32,874 nucleotides of DNA, taken from the NCBI GenBank assembly GCA_002633005.1, contig NMRA01001204.1, positions 7,484 through 40,357 of the forward strand, written 5' to 3'. Both the position numbers and the translations under genes were made by a program. Source of the DNA: Phoronis australis. Lineage: Eukaryota > Phoronida > Phoronidae. The notes beneath the pieces were generated by a model that was not told the origin of the DNA, did not search any database, and saw only the letters and a program-made list of their open reading frames with translations. Every line of letters starts with the position of its first letter. Position 1 is the first letter of the stretch. Shown piece by piece: positions 9,601-17,758 of this stretch.

Positions 9601-12466
9601 TTTTATTATGTCACCCCTTGTCCTACAAAACAGTGCATGCTGTTCATTTCTGAAGCTCCAAATGGTAACTAAACGAATACTTTCTGCGCGTTGAAATACT
9701 TAATCAGCGCGCTGCACTAATTCTTCAACGCGTAGTGTTGGTTGTCTTGCTGCTCTTATTCAATGCGCAAAATTTATCATTCAACGTCTGCGCTGCCTCC
9801 TTTCGGCGGTACCGACTGTAAACTTGTCTTTGACCGGATATAAATCAGTGCGCGTTGAGTAACAAATTCTGGGCGTTGAAGAAGGGCAGAGAGGTTATCG
9901 TTTAAGATCCTATTCTGGCGTTAGATAATATAAAGTCCAATTCAGTTTTCGTTTTGTATGTGGCTTGGCAACGGCAGAAATGCAACTTTAATATTCATAA
10001 GCTTGGCTGCAACCAGACGTAATCAAGAAAGAGAAAAGTTTGGAGATTTTGCCGTTATGATTCCATGTTTGTATTAAGACAAAAAGTTGTAGAATCACAT
10101 CTCAATAACAATCCAGCGAGTAAGTCACCATGTGGCGAGCCCGTCTCGTCCACGAGTCGAATCATGCTCACAACTATCAAACAACATGTGGTCGAAATCG
10201 ACGGCATTTCTTTAGTCCTCTCAAAAATAGTTCGGCAATGGGATAATTTACTAGAAAGGCCCGGAAGGAAAAGATGTTTCTAAAAGCAGAATGACTGCGT
10301 GGTTTTCCTTTTGATGCCCAATATTACAAGATAATTCCATTCTTATTCGTCTGAAAATATCTACTTACTACGTGCAGTGGTACCTGTTAGCGGTAAAGAC
10401 CTTGGTCGAGTGGGTATCTTTTGCAGTAAATTTCGATATTGTGAGAATGGTTAGAGTGGAGCAGCTCAACACATTTGCCGGCCATGTCAGCCCAGGGGGT
10501 CGCATTTTGACAGAACTCAGCTGAGAAAATAGGTACCGATTAAGAAAAAATTAAGAGGTTTTTAAAAGCGGTTATGTATGGCAAGCATATGCACCAAGCT
10601 AAATATCTACGACAGTATAGAACATAACTCAGTAGAACTGTGTATTTTTAAAAATACTTAAGCCTGTGGAATTTGATATTTTACTTAATACCAATCTTCC
10701 ACTGATTGGATCACGTGACATTAGTTATTAGTAAAATTTTTGCAGAAAGAAAGGTATGTTCACAGCAAAACAAATTCATTTAATAACCAGTTGACCAAAT
10801 TTCGTTTGAAATAATGTTCAAGATGAAATCTCAAAAACGATGTCACAATTTTCTACGTTATCATTTTGCTAGGCAGAACTTATTATTTTCATGAAAATAT
10901 AGCCTCTCTTACAAAAGTAGTGCACGTTTAAAAACAAATCCCAATTGAATTTTGGAGAACAGTGCGTAAAGTGGGGCATCAGTGTCAATTCATTCTGACT
11001 GGATCAGCCATTTCTAAAATTTGATGTTCCAAAGTTAGCCAAATGTGAGCACTTTCTGAGGTCCTACGTAACCTTAAACGGGACATTTTGAATTTTCATA
11101 CCTTTCATTGCCGGCATTCACCGCTCTACATGTTCATGCGAATCGCTCATTGTCCGACTATCTGCAACTGATCGGGCAGCTCAGGAGCGAAGTAGTTCTA
11201 AAATGTCTCACTAGTGATTTGAAATGTATAGTTTCAAGATGGTTACCTGTTATAGCAATATAGTGACCCATTTACACGCGTTTGAGGGGATAGATTGTCC
11301 CTGTATTTGGCGGGTGCAATCTTTCCTACTGGTGCCGTCATCCACATGTTTCCGGTGAAGTCAAACGTCCCGTCGTTAAATCCCTGCAGGGGTTGATTGT
11401 TGGAATCTTTTCGTGCAATTTGTGTATACTTTCCGTCAGGAGTCACTTTGAGCAGTGCATGCCTGAGATCTGTCACCCATAGATTGCCATCTCGGTCGCA
11501 TTGGCCGCCATTTGAGTTCCCGCCAACTGACTTGATATTGGGTTGGGCAATACTTGAGAGATGCGGAGGCGTGAAAAATAAATGGAGACGATATACATGT
11601 AGCGTATTACAGGTGGTGTAATTTGTAACTAATTTAAATTCAAACAAAGTTCAAGAATGTGACGTCGGTGCTTTGTAAGAGCAAACACGACTGTGAATAA
11701 AATTGAAATTTTTATCACCAGAAATGTAGCGGACTTAATTTTAATCATTTAATATAATTAGGGTGAGACACACCTGGCGTGTGTTCCGTATACGTGAGAA
11801 CCTCGCGTCTTGTACAACGAGCGAAGTTTGTAGTCCTTCACGAGACACTTGCGTCTACGGATATCAGTCTTGTGCCCGTGATTCGAAATTCTACGCGAAG
11901 ACACACTTCAAACGTTCAAATCTCACGCCTTTCGAGTACGGTAAATGCCCCTTTGCTGATTTCTAAGCCTCAAAACAGTCCTTCTCTGCTGCGTTATCAT
12001 GTGTTTAGGGGGTGGCGGGAGCAACCCTCTGTCCCCCTAAATCCACAGTTGGCCTTTGATATATTTCCTTATGAAGTGTATTTGTGAACATTAATCAAAC
12101 TTGTTATGACATGCCTTGGAAACTTTCCCTCCCCGTGCCCACTCAGACTTTTAATCGAACCACCTCAACTTCACAACAGAAAAAAGAACGTCTTAATTTC
12201 CTCATCCAGTTAACGTAATCTTTACCAACCTTTCTCCGTTTCAAATCCACACTATAGATATCGCATCCCGTGACTCCTTGCGGACTAACGTGCGGCGCAG
12301 TCATGTACAAATTTCCCTTTCTATCAAACATTGGTCCCTCGCTATAGGCGTGCGGCTTGAAGAATGTATTATTGAATATCAAAGTAGCATTCGGTTTGAA
12401 AATATCAAAACCATTTGTGAACGAAAGAATCAGAGTTCCTATGAGCAATACGTATGCTGACATCAT
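6381..12466 (-). CDS. Secreted DFPase/SMP-30-like beta-propeller hydrolase gene (five exons)
   Basis: The gene spans five exons at 12226-12466, 11247-11552, 9449-9622, 8682-8698 and 6384-6664, with stop TAG at 6381-6383. The product is about 340 residues, or about 320 after removal of an N-terminal signal peptide, close to the 314 of squid DFPase. It aligns with that enzyme along its whole length through motifs SEGPMFD, GGQCDRDGNLWVTD, GFNDGTFDF, YVNGIAV, VWAYDI, GGYDGMKFD and TNIAFKP. The family folds as a six-bladed, calcium-dependent beta-propeller that hydrolyses phosphotriesters or lactones; the natural substrate of squid DFPase is unknown. The four ligands of the catalytic calcium (squid E21, N120, N175, D229) are all present. 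Squid D232, H274 and H287 are not. Junctions 2-3, 3-4 and 4-5 keep the frame exactly. Junction 1-2 does not as read, and may hide an indel or a missing tiny exon. Family assignment is secure; the substrate is not. Confidence 0.9.
6866..6866. other. Ambiguous base (single N) in intron 4
   Basis: The N lies between GGACAT and TTTTAGGCG. Unlike the one at 16828, it is not flanked by duplicated sequence. Confidence 0.6.
8039..8072. repeat. 13-bp hairpin in intron 4
   Basis: TTTTACCCGGCAA at 8039-8051 pairs with TTGTCGGGTAAAA at 8060-8072, with one G-T wobble and an 8-nt loop. It could be a MITE remnant or an RNA hairpin in the intron; no function is assigned. Confidence 0.6.
8682..8698 (-). CDS. 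DFPase-like gene, exon 4: 17-nt micro-exon
   Basis: The minus-strand sequence TGGATTCGTACCTACAG is preceded by the acceptor GGTTCAGTCCAACAG and followed by the donor GTAATC. Joined to exon 3 (ends TG) and exon 5 (starts AA ACT), it completes Cys, encodes Gly-Phe-Val-Pro-Thr, and gives the first base of Glu. Gly-Phe-Val-Pro falls where squid DFPase has Gly-His-Ile-Pro, and 17 is congruent to 2 modulo 3, exactly what the flanking phases require. The Trp expected before the Gly is Cys here. The combination of phase, both splice signals and residue similarity makes chance unlikely. Direct splicing of exon 3 to exon 5 would break the frame. Confidence 0.78.
8699..9448 (-). other. Intron 3 of the DFPase-like gene
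   Basis: This is a 750-bp intron between donor GTGAAC and acceptor CCAACAG. It includes G-rich plus-strand runs at 8860-8935. No coding similarity is seen. Confidence 0.65.
9449..9622 (-). CDS. DFPase-like gene, exon 3 (calcium ligand Asn, VWAYDI blade)
   Basis: This exon is recognised only by splicing logic and similarity, because in-frame stops lie close on both sides. Acceptor TTTTGTAG/G precedes 9622, and the donor G/GTGAAC begins at 9448. It has one base, 57 codons and two bases (174 nt). The first base completes the Arg codon split with exon 2. The encoded segment runs from TRGDIIKLDTG through YVNGIAVQH, VLVSETFTRKVWAYDI and IGPCQVRNKRV. It parallels squid DFPase from the TTDGQMIQ region to ENKKVW, including the asparagine of VNGIAV (squid N175, a catalytic-calcium ligand). 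Reading through 9449 would meet TGA at once, so the donor placement is well constrained. Confidence 0.87.
9686..9880. repeat. Cluster of TTCAACGCG-type motifs in intron 2
   Basis: GCGCGTTGAA (9686), TTCAACGCG (9724), TTCAATGCGC (9759), TTCAACG (9780), GCGCGTTGA (9850) and GGGCGTTGAA (9871) occur within 195 bp in alternating orientation. They could be subterminal repeats of a non-autonomous transposon or a cluster of binding sites. Confidence 0.45.
10735..11055 (+). repeat. Diverged fragment of the 1.9-kb array unit
   Basis: By eye, the stretch aligns with 19437-19685 in unit A in the same order. Anchors include GTAAAATTT, AAATTTCGTTTGA, ATGTTC, ATCTCAAAAAC, ATCATTTT, and later CATTTCTAAAATTTGATGTTCCAAAGTTAG. 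Divergence is high. It shows that the array unit is also a dispersed repeat, present inside a gene intron. Confidence 0.45.
11247..11552 (-). CDS. DFPase-like gene, exon 2 (blades 1-3, calcium ligand Asn)
   Basis: The exon has 101 complete codons. The acceptor CTCTCAAG/T is at 11553-11554 and the donor AACAG/GTAACC starts at 11246. The encoded stretch runs from IAQPNIK through GGQCDRDGNLWVTD and GFNDGTFDF to NGSLYCYN. It follows squid DFPase residue for residue, including the asparagine of GFND, the counterpart of calcium ligand N120. NGS near the end is a further N-glycosylation sequon. The exon starts with one base before the first full codon, so it needs two bases from the previous exon, while exon 1 supplies one. 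A second acceptor, ATCAAG/TCA at 11531, is in phase 0, but using it would drop the IAQPNIK stretch that aligns with the family. Confidence 0.88.
11553..12225 (-). other. Intron 1 of the DFPase-like gene
   Basis: This is a 673-bp intron between the GTAAAG donor and the CTCTCAAG acceptor. It contains several open frames without similarity to anything known (for example plus strand 11763-11966) and a G-rich run near 12008. If the reading-frame discrepancy between exons 1 and 2 is real biology, a very small exon of length 1 modulo 3 would have to lie here; I could not identify one with confidence. Confidence 0.6.
12226..12466 (-). CDS. DFPase-like gene, exon 1 (signal peptide and first blade)
   Basis: Translation starts at the ATG pair at 12466, about 85 nt below a TATA box. 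Residues 1-19 form a hydrophobic signal peptide (core VLLIGTLILSF, likely cleavage after TNG), so the protein should enter the secretory pathway; squid DFPase lacks such a leader. Mature sequence follows, with N-glycosylation sequons at N26 (NAT) and N32 (NNT). The SEGPMFD motif has E43 at the place of calcium ligand E21 of squid DFPase. The exon ends in DLKRRKV plus one base. The best donor is G/GTAAAG with intron start at 12225; GTTGGT three codon bases earlier is a weaker alternative. The chosen donor leaves one base over, which does not fit the apparent start of exon 2. Confidence 0.85.
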
Positions 12467-12550
12467 TTTCCTGCAGAGTAAATGGCGAAGTCAAAGCGCA
12501 CGGATCCGTAGGTCATGCAGAAAGATGCTCCCACACAATAGCGTTCAGCA

Positions 12551-12556
12551 TTTATA
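12551..12556 (-). promoter_or_regulatory. TATA box of the DFPase-like gene
   Basis: On the minus strand the sequence reads GCTTTATAAATGC, with TATAAA ending 84 bp upstream of the ATG at 12466. A start site about 30 bp downstream (near 12520) would give a 5' UTR of roughly 55 nt with no upstream ATG-containing intron needed. Position and sequence are canonical; the start site itself is inferred. Confidence 0.6.
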
Positions 12557-13715
12557 AAGCTCACTTTGTCATCCAAGTCACTCACACCAGATATTAAAAA
12601 TCAGGTCATGATTTTCTCTTTGTCACGAGATACTCAGCTTGCCCAGTGATACGTGTCCGTAAACACAACAGTGACGGGGACGGAACATTACAGCGTCATG
12701 TCGTTCAGTAACTTTTCCAGACGTGAGGGGTGCTGAACGTGCGATAATATCTGGCTTAACTTAACTTTCATTTTTATCAGCCCACCCCAGTCAGGCTAAA
12801 TACGATCTGATCGGAGCAGAGCAAATATCAAGCAGGCCCTCCAACCATCAACGCCAGAATGGAGTTAATTGGCTACGGGGGGTAAACCTCCCAACTTGTT
12901 GTTGGGCTATACAATCGAACAAGTTGGGAGCAACGGGATGTCGCCGTCATGAGAAAACGCTAAAGCCCTCCGAACACTCACTCCGATTGACGACGCACGT
13001 CATGCTAGCCACATAGAACCGCCCCTCGCTCAATTGATGCTTGACTGTGCCTGCATGACAGCTTGCTCGCAGGCTATGCTGCTAGTGCCAGGGGGCGTTT
13101 TATGAAATTGTTATTGTTGTAACTTGGACAGAAATCGGACTAACTTGGACCAAATTGTATTAGCATCGTTTCATGAAATTTCTGAAGACCAATACTAACT
13201 GAGACCGGAGTCGGTCTAAAAAGTTGAGACCGGAAGTGAGCCACCTACGGAGTTGGCTCAAGATTAGACTTTTAATTTCAGTGACCAGAATTTATGACTA
13301 TCATCAATATAAAGTGCTGAAAAACATATTTCGTAGATGTTTTTCACAATCAATATTGCCCTGAACAATGTCATATTGAACATCGTCTGGTTTGGATTTA
13401 AAACCGGCAAAGGCCGTAAGCACAGTGCAGTGCAAAAGGATATTTTCTAACCACACTATGGTCTTCTTAAGTAAACAGATCCCTATTATGAGTTTCAAGG
13501 CCAAGATCATTCTCGAAATCTCATTTCAGTCAACGTATCGCTTAGTTTTGTGAATTCGCAACAGTTGCTGCTAGCGTAGTTTGAATGCTCATCTTTGTCG
13601 AAAACCGGCCAAAATCCGACAGTGTGTTCACGAAACGGCTTTTTTCTAAATTACCCTCATCGGTCTTAACTCAGTTTGAATTTCGGTCTTAACACAGACA
13701 AAGTTTTGGTCTTAA
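12557..13715. other. Intergenic region upstream of the DFPase-like gene
   Basis: No gene is seen. It contains a perfect 13-bp hairpin at 12888-12930. From about 13089 it has a stretch rich in short GGTCTTAAC/GTTAAGACC and GAAACG/CGTTTC words, with three GGTCTTAA words just before the Kolobok element (last at 13709-13715). The last TTAA (13712-13715) is the target site of the element that follows. Confidence 0.45.
12888..12930. repeat. Perfect 13-bp inverted repeat, 17-nt loop
   Basis: CTCCCAACTTGTT at 12888-12900 is the exact reverse complement of AACAAGTTGGGAG at 12918-12930. It lies about 330 bp upstream of the TATA box. Its role is unknown. Confidence 0.65.
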
Positions 13716-14028
13716 AGGCGAAGGCAACCTTTTTTCATGTCATTTTTAGCAAAAATAAGGTTCGTTGATTATCTCAGACATATCTTTCACTTATTTACTG
13801 CTTTTCGTAATTTAATTAATTACTCGTCGTCTACTCCGGAAGTGACGTTTTGGGAGGCCAGAATTTCGCGCCAATTTGTTTTTATATAGTCTGACTGTGA
13901 GAGCAGTCGAGTCAGTCATTGCTCTCCTTCGGTTGTGATAAGTTCGGTCGTCGTTTGCTTTTGCTTACGAGTCAGTCAACATGCCACGCTGTTGCTGCGT
14001 ACTGGGGGTGTACTCATTATCGTCTCAC
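13716..14028 (+). repeat. Left inverted arm of the Kolobok element, with THAP start
   Basis: This arm is the reverse complement of 14737-15049 with scattered differences. It includes, reading inward, an ATG at 13981 followed by the codons of MPRCCC. One extra G in the GGGGG run at 14004-14008 then shifts the frame, after which GCTHYRL is read in another frame until the arm ends in CGTCTCAC. Beyond 14028 the sequence is unrelated to the right arm, so this copy of the THAP start is an orphan. Confidence 0.8.
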
Positions 14029-14783
14029 GTACACAGGAAGAACTGTCCCACTTGCCCGAGTGTCCCGCGACACACTCCCGCTGAAGGGTGATCTGCGCAC
14101 CCAAACTGCTTACATCCCGCCGTGTGACTCCCTCGCCACACACCTGGCACCTTCCAAAAATAGCTCCAATACAAGTCCACAACAAACTTATCAAACTTAG
14201 ACTCACCGATCTGTTCATTGGATGACGAACTGTCCTCTTCAGTGGGTGTTGAACTGGGCCTGTATTTACTCCCATTACTCAACATCGCTGCAGGGCTGCT
14301 TACAGGCTCTGGGCTAGAGACAACAGCACAGGGCGAATCACTGCTAGTTCCCGGAATTGCTCGCAATGGGGTACGTTCGGGGGCACGGGTGACAGTAGAT
14401 GAAGTGCCTCCAGTCACCGTATATAGTGGCCACACCTCACGAGGCTTCTCGCTTCAAAAGCGCACTTCTCGGGGTTGGCGACGGGGCACTGCCAGGAATC
14501 AACAGCGACGGCATGGTACCCTTCTTCAGGAGCTTTTTCGCAGGGACCTTCATCTATTCAGCGTACATATCTGTCATAATCTGACGGCAGAAAATGCTTG
14601 CCACACACTCAGTAACCCTCCACTGCTTTGTACTTTGCGTGGACGGGTAGCGCTGCGTTCTTCACATGAACGAGCTAGCCATGTACGGCGAAGTGTGTCA
14701 TCCTTCGGAAAGCGACGCAAGATACCCAAAGCGCGTGTGAGACGATAATGAGTACATCCCGGCACGCAGCAACAGCGTGGCAT
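14025..14783 (-). pseudogene. THAP-domain protein of the Kolobok element, frameshifted
   Basis: From the ATG at 14783 the frame encodes MPRCCCVPGCTHYRL and then LRRFPKDDTLRRTWLARS: the C-x4-C zinc pair, invariant Pro and Trp of a THAP finger. The second zinc pair, VCGKHF (C-x2-H), with LPSDYDRYVR, lies in a different frame starting at 14608 and is preceded by a stop in that frame. A third frame from 14553 gives KKLLKKGTMPSLLIPG, resembling the AVPTIF-like box after THAP domains. A fourth from 14435 gives a Ser/Thr/Pro-rich tail (STPTEEDSSSSNE) ending inside the left arm. At least three frame changes without introns make this a decayed gene. THAP fingers bind DNA in a sequence-specific way. 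No transposase catalytic domain is visible. Confidence 0.72.
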
Positions 14784-15049
14784 GTTGACTGACTTGTAAA
14801 CAAAAGCAAACAACGATCGAACTTATCACAACCGAGGTAGAACAATGACTGACTCGACAGCTCTCACAGTCAGACTATAATGAAAAGAAATTGGCGCGAA
14901 ACTCTTGCCTCCCAAAACGTCACTTCCGGAGTAGAGGACGAGAAATTAATCAAATAACGAAAAGCTGTAAATAAAGTGAAAAATGTGTCTGGGATAATCA
15001 ACGAAACTTATTTTTGCTAAAAGTGACATGAAAAAGGTTGCTTTCGCCT
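14737..15049 (-). repeat. Right inverted arm of the Kolobok element
   Basis: This arm is the mirror of the left arm. It contains the presumptive promoter region and the intact first codons of the THAP protein (ATG at 14783, minus strand). Shared landmarks in both arms include TCTGACTGTGAGAGC, GAGTCAGTCA, ACTCCGGAAGTGACGTTTTG and the terminal GCGAARGCAACC. Confidence 0.8.
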
Positions 15050-15053
15050 TTAA

Positions 15054-16190
15054 AGCACACAGTAGTTTTTGCAGTTTAGCTGGAGATTAAGTACACAAAG
15101 CCATATCATCAGCATATCACAAAACTTTCACATCGGAAACATTTTGGCATAGAAGAATACCATCGTCATTACTAGAATGGATACATTCTACAAAGTTATT
15201 AGGTTTTTAAATAATCACCATAAACTCCAATAATAAACATTCAAAGACAAGTGAGTGTGTAGACTCGATCCGACACGTGCTCTGTAATGAAACCTTGGAC
15301 AAATGTAGTATTGAAACAAATGCTCAAATTTTACATAATGTTAAACTCGATAGTTGTTTTTTGGTAAATTGCATAGAAAATTAATTGTGCCACAGTATTA
15401 ATTTACATGTTTGACACGTCTTCATGTGATGTGGCCAACATATGACCTGTGTGAAGACATATGAATACAGTGCCTTCAACAATTTGCTTCTCAATATAAA
15501 TGAGCTTCCCAGGTTGTACACGTGCGTCTGTTGATGTTAATTTTGTTTTTAAGACTCGTTTTAATAGGTTAAATAGAAAACTCGCGCATACAGTTGTACA
15601 AATTTACTTTACTATTTAGACAGATTTATAGCAACACTTTACATATCGCTTTTGGCTATGGATATTCTCATGCTACGACCGGTAGGGTTCGCGTTAATCA
15701 CGGGCGGGCAGAGCCTGATAGTGGAAAGCAATACGAGTTCCTGAATCGAAAGTTGACAGACAGGAAACAAAAAACACCGACCTATCCGTTTGAGAGACCA
15801 CGACCCCCAAGGCAAATCTGTGTTCACGATTTAAGACTGACGGACGACCTGCATCTAACTTCGTCGTAGCCCCCATGCGGTTTAGTTTTTGAAAGTTTCC
15901 ATTCATATGCAATGCCCTCGAAGATCTCTCCAGTTTATTCACTGCAAGATGACATGTGGTACGATTTTCTATTGAGAACACTCTTTAGGTATTCAGTATC
16001 TCTAAAAGGCGAGTTTATTGATCTGGATTGTGTAATGACGTGGTTACCTGGTTGTTGCACTTCGATGACTTGGTGTGCTCGTAGTTCATTGGAAAGCGCG
16101 ATAACCCCTCCTAAGAAGTAATAGCATGACCCTTGAATGTTTCCCTTTGAGTGGCTCGGCCTGCTGTTTCAGATTGAGGCCATTTCCTTG
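15054..16190. other. Intergenic region between the Kolobok element and the repeat array
   Basis: No gene is recognised. Overlapping open frames of 62-95 codons on both strands at 15594-15981 have no similarity I know. The rest is AT-rich sequence without clear repeats. Confidence 0.45.
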
Positions 16191-16469
16191 AAAGCGCGCA
16201 CCGTGAGGAGATGATGTCTTACCCGATACATGAAGGATCATACAGGTGCGGAACTTCTGTCATTAGTTACATTTTTGTCTGGCTGATTGCTGTTACAGTT
16301 CTCCACCTGTGGCAACTGTTAGGTGTACAGGTAGTTGTAATACGTATATGTTTTAAGTGTCGGCTGTATTTTACAGTAGTTGTACTTTGGGTTATACTCA
16401 TACATTAGTGTTCGGGTCGTGATGACGCACATTTATTCAAATGGATATTCACTGAGAAGACTGGCTTTA

Positions 16470-16572
16470 AAGAAGAACTGCTGTGCGTGTAAATACTCTG
16501 AATATACATCTAAATTTATGTATTTCTGTATGAGTAAGCAAAGCCTACGATGTACAATAAGTGATATTACTA

Positions 16573-16621
<49 letters not shown>

Positions 16622-16827
16622 CATCATCGTTGTCGTTGTCGTTGTCGTTGTCGTCGTCGTCGTTGTCGTTGTCATTATTATTAAATGGATATATCTATCC
16701 ATCTATCAAATGTATTATCATTAGCTTGCACTAGACGTTTGATACTTGACTTGCTAATTTAACGTTCTTTCTAATCCCGACTAACAACTGTACTAACATA
16801 CTAACCAGCGCCCTAACATGCGTTCCG
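16470..16827 (+). repeat. Block duplicated around the N at 16828 (first copy)
   Basis: From GAAGAACTGCTGTGCG to GCGTTCCG the block is repeated almost exactly at 16829-17254. The only visible differences are a shorter (AAT)n tract, small changes in the following GTY tract and one base near 16758. The single N sits exactly at the boundary. This pattern is expected when two overlapping contig ends are placed side by side rather than merged. Confidence 0.8.
16574..16680. repeat. Compound microsatellite (AAT)16 and GTY/TCR triplets, copy 1
   Basis: About 16 AAT repeats are followed by imperfect GTT/GTC triplets to about 16680. Long Ile/Val or Thr/Met runs read here are microsatellite translations and not proteins. 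Confidence 0.95.
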
Positions 16828-16828
16828 N
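16828..16828. other. Assembly join (single N)
   Basis: One ambiguous base lies at the junction of two near-identical blocks, marking a likely unmerged contig overlap. Confidence 0.85.
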
Positions 16829-17254
<426 letters not shown>

Positions 17255-17414
17255 GTTTTATGGACTTCGGGTCCTATCTGTCCGGGTTTTTGTGTCCCTG
17301 TGTTTTGCGCAATAGCCCAGACGCTAAGCGGATGAGTGTGCAAGTTTTAGCAACACTTGCCATTTAGGCCCACATGACAGTTGTCAGGTGCTTTTCGATC
17401 CTGATTTAGGACAC

Positions 17415-17432
17415 GTACATACATGTATGTAC
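17415..17432. repeat. Perfect 18-bp palindrome
   Basis: GTACATACATGTATGTAC is fully self-complementary. It sits inside array unit A and is not obviously conserved in the other units. It is an alternating purine-pyrimidine sequence and could extrude or be incidental. Confidence 0.8.
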
Positions 17433-17750
17433 TACGCGATATGCATAAAACGGGAACACATCAGGATGACCCCCAACATATGGAACAGAACAATGGTTCC
17501 CGTGATCGATAACTGCCTTGGTAGATTTTTCAATTAATCTCGATATGTCAACTTGAAAACAACAGCTGATTTGCCGATTGTCTGTAAATTTCATTACTGC
17601 ACGTTTTTGTCTATTTGCACGCCATGCCCATGCACAAAGGACAAGCTGCGGATAACCAAGACGGAAGAAAGGTGGAAGACGAAAATTAAGAAGATAATCT
17701 AACAGGGGGTTTATGTAATCTAACGTTGCTTGTGTGTCATAGTGTATTAG

Positions 17751-17758
17751 TATAAATA
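17751..17758 (+). promoter_or_regulatory. Possible TATA box inside array unit A
   Basis: TATAAATA followed by GGGT lies in a segment that is partly kept in other units (TTAAATAGGGTG near 23590 in unit C). If the units are transcribed this is a candidate promoter, but no open frame of note follows. Confidence 0.25.

Larger units (their letters stand above)
9623..11246 (-). other. Intron 2 of the DFPase-like gene
   Basis: This is a 1.6-kb intron. It contains a cluster of TTCAACGCG-type motifs in both orientations (9686-9880) and, at roughly 10735-11055, a diverged plus-strand fragment of the repeat unit that forms the array at 16-32 kb. No other gene is seen in it. Confidence 0.65.
13716..15049. 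mobile_element. Foldback Kolobok-type DNA transposon, non-autonomous
   Basis: This is a 1,334-bp element flanked by TTAA on both sides (13712-13715 and 15050-15053). It begins AGGCGAAGGCAACC and ends with the near-exact reverse complement GGTTGCTTTCGCCT. The outer 313 bp on each side (13716-14028 and 14737-15049) are imperfect inverted repeats along their whole length. The interior (14029-14736) is single copy and carries the rest of a broken THAP-domain gene on the minus strand. From family knowledge, Kolobok transposons make TTAA target duplications and encode THAP-domain proteins; piggyBac also uses TTAA but has no THAP domain, and P elements have THAP but 8-bp duplications. Both arms carry the gene start, so the left end looks like an inverted copy of the right end, perhaps after an internal deletion and hairpin-type rearrangement. 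Confidence 0.82.

Noticed and set aside
13089-13715. Possible second MITE around the Kolobok insertion (GTTTCRTGAA and GGTCTTAAC words on both sides)
   Set aside because: The similar words do not align as a continuous inverted repeat, and I could not define ends or a target duplication.
14218-14748. 176-codon plus-strand open frame inside the Kolobok element
   Set aside because: It is antisense to the broken THAP gene. Its openness follows from the composition of the opposite strand, and the THAP motifs are unambiguous on the minus strand.
13716-15049. piggyBac or P-element assignment for the foldback element
   Set aside because: piggyBac fits TTAA but not the THAP domain. P elements fit THAP but not the TTAA target or these ends. 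Kolobok fits both.
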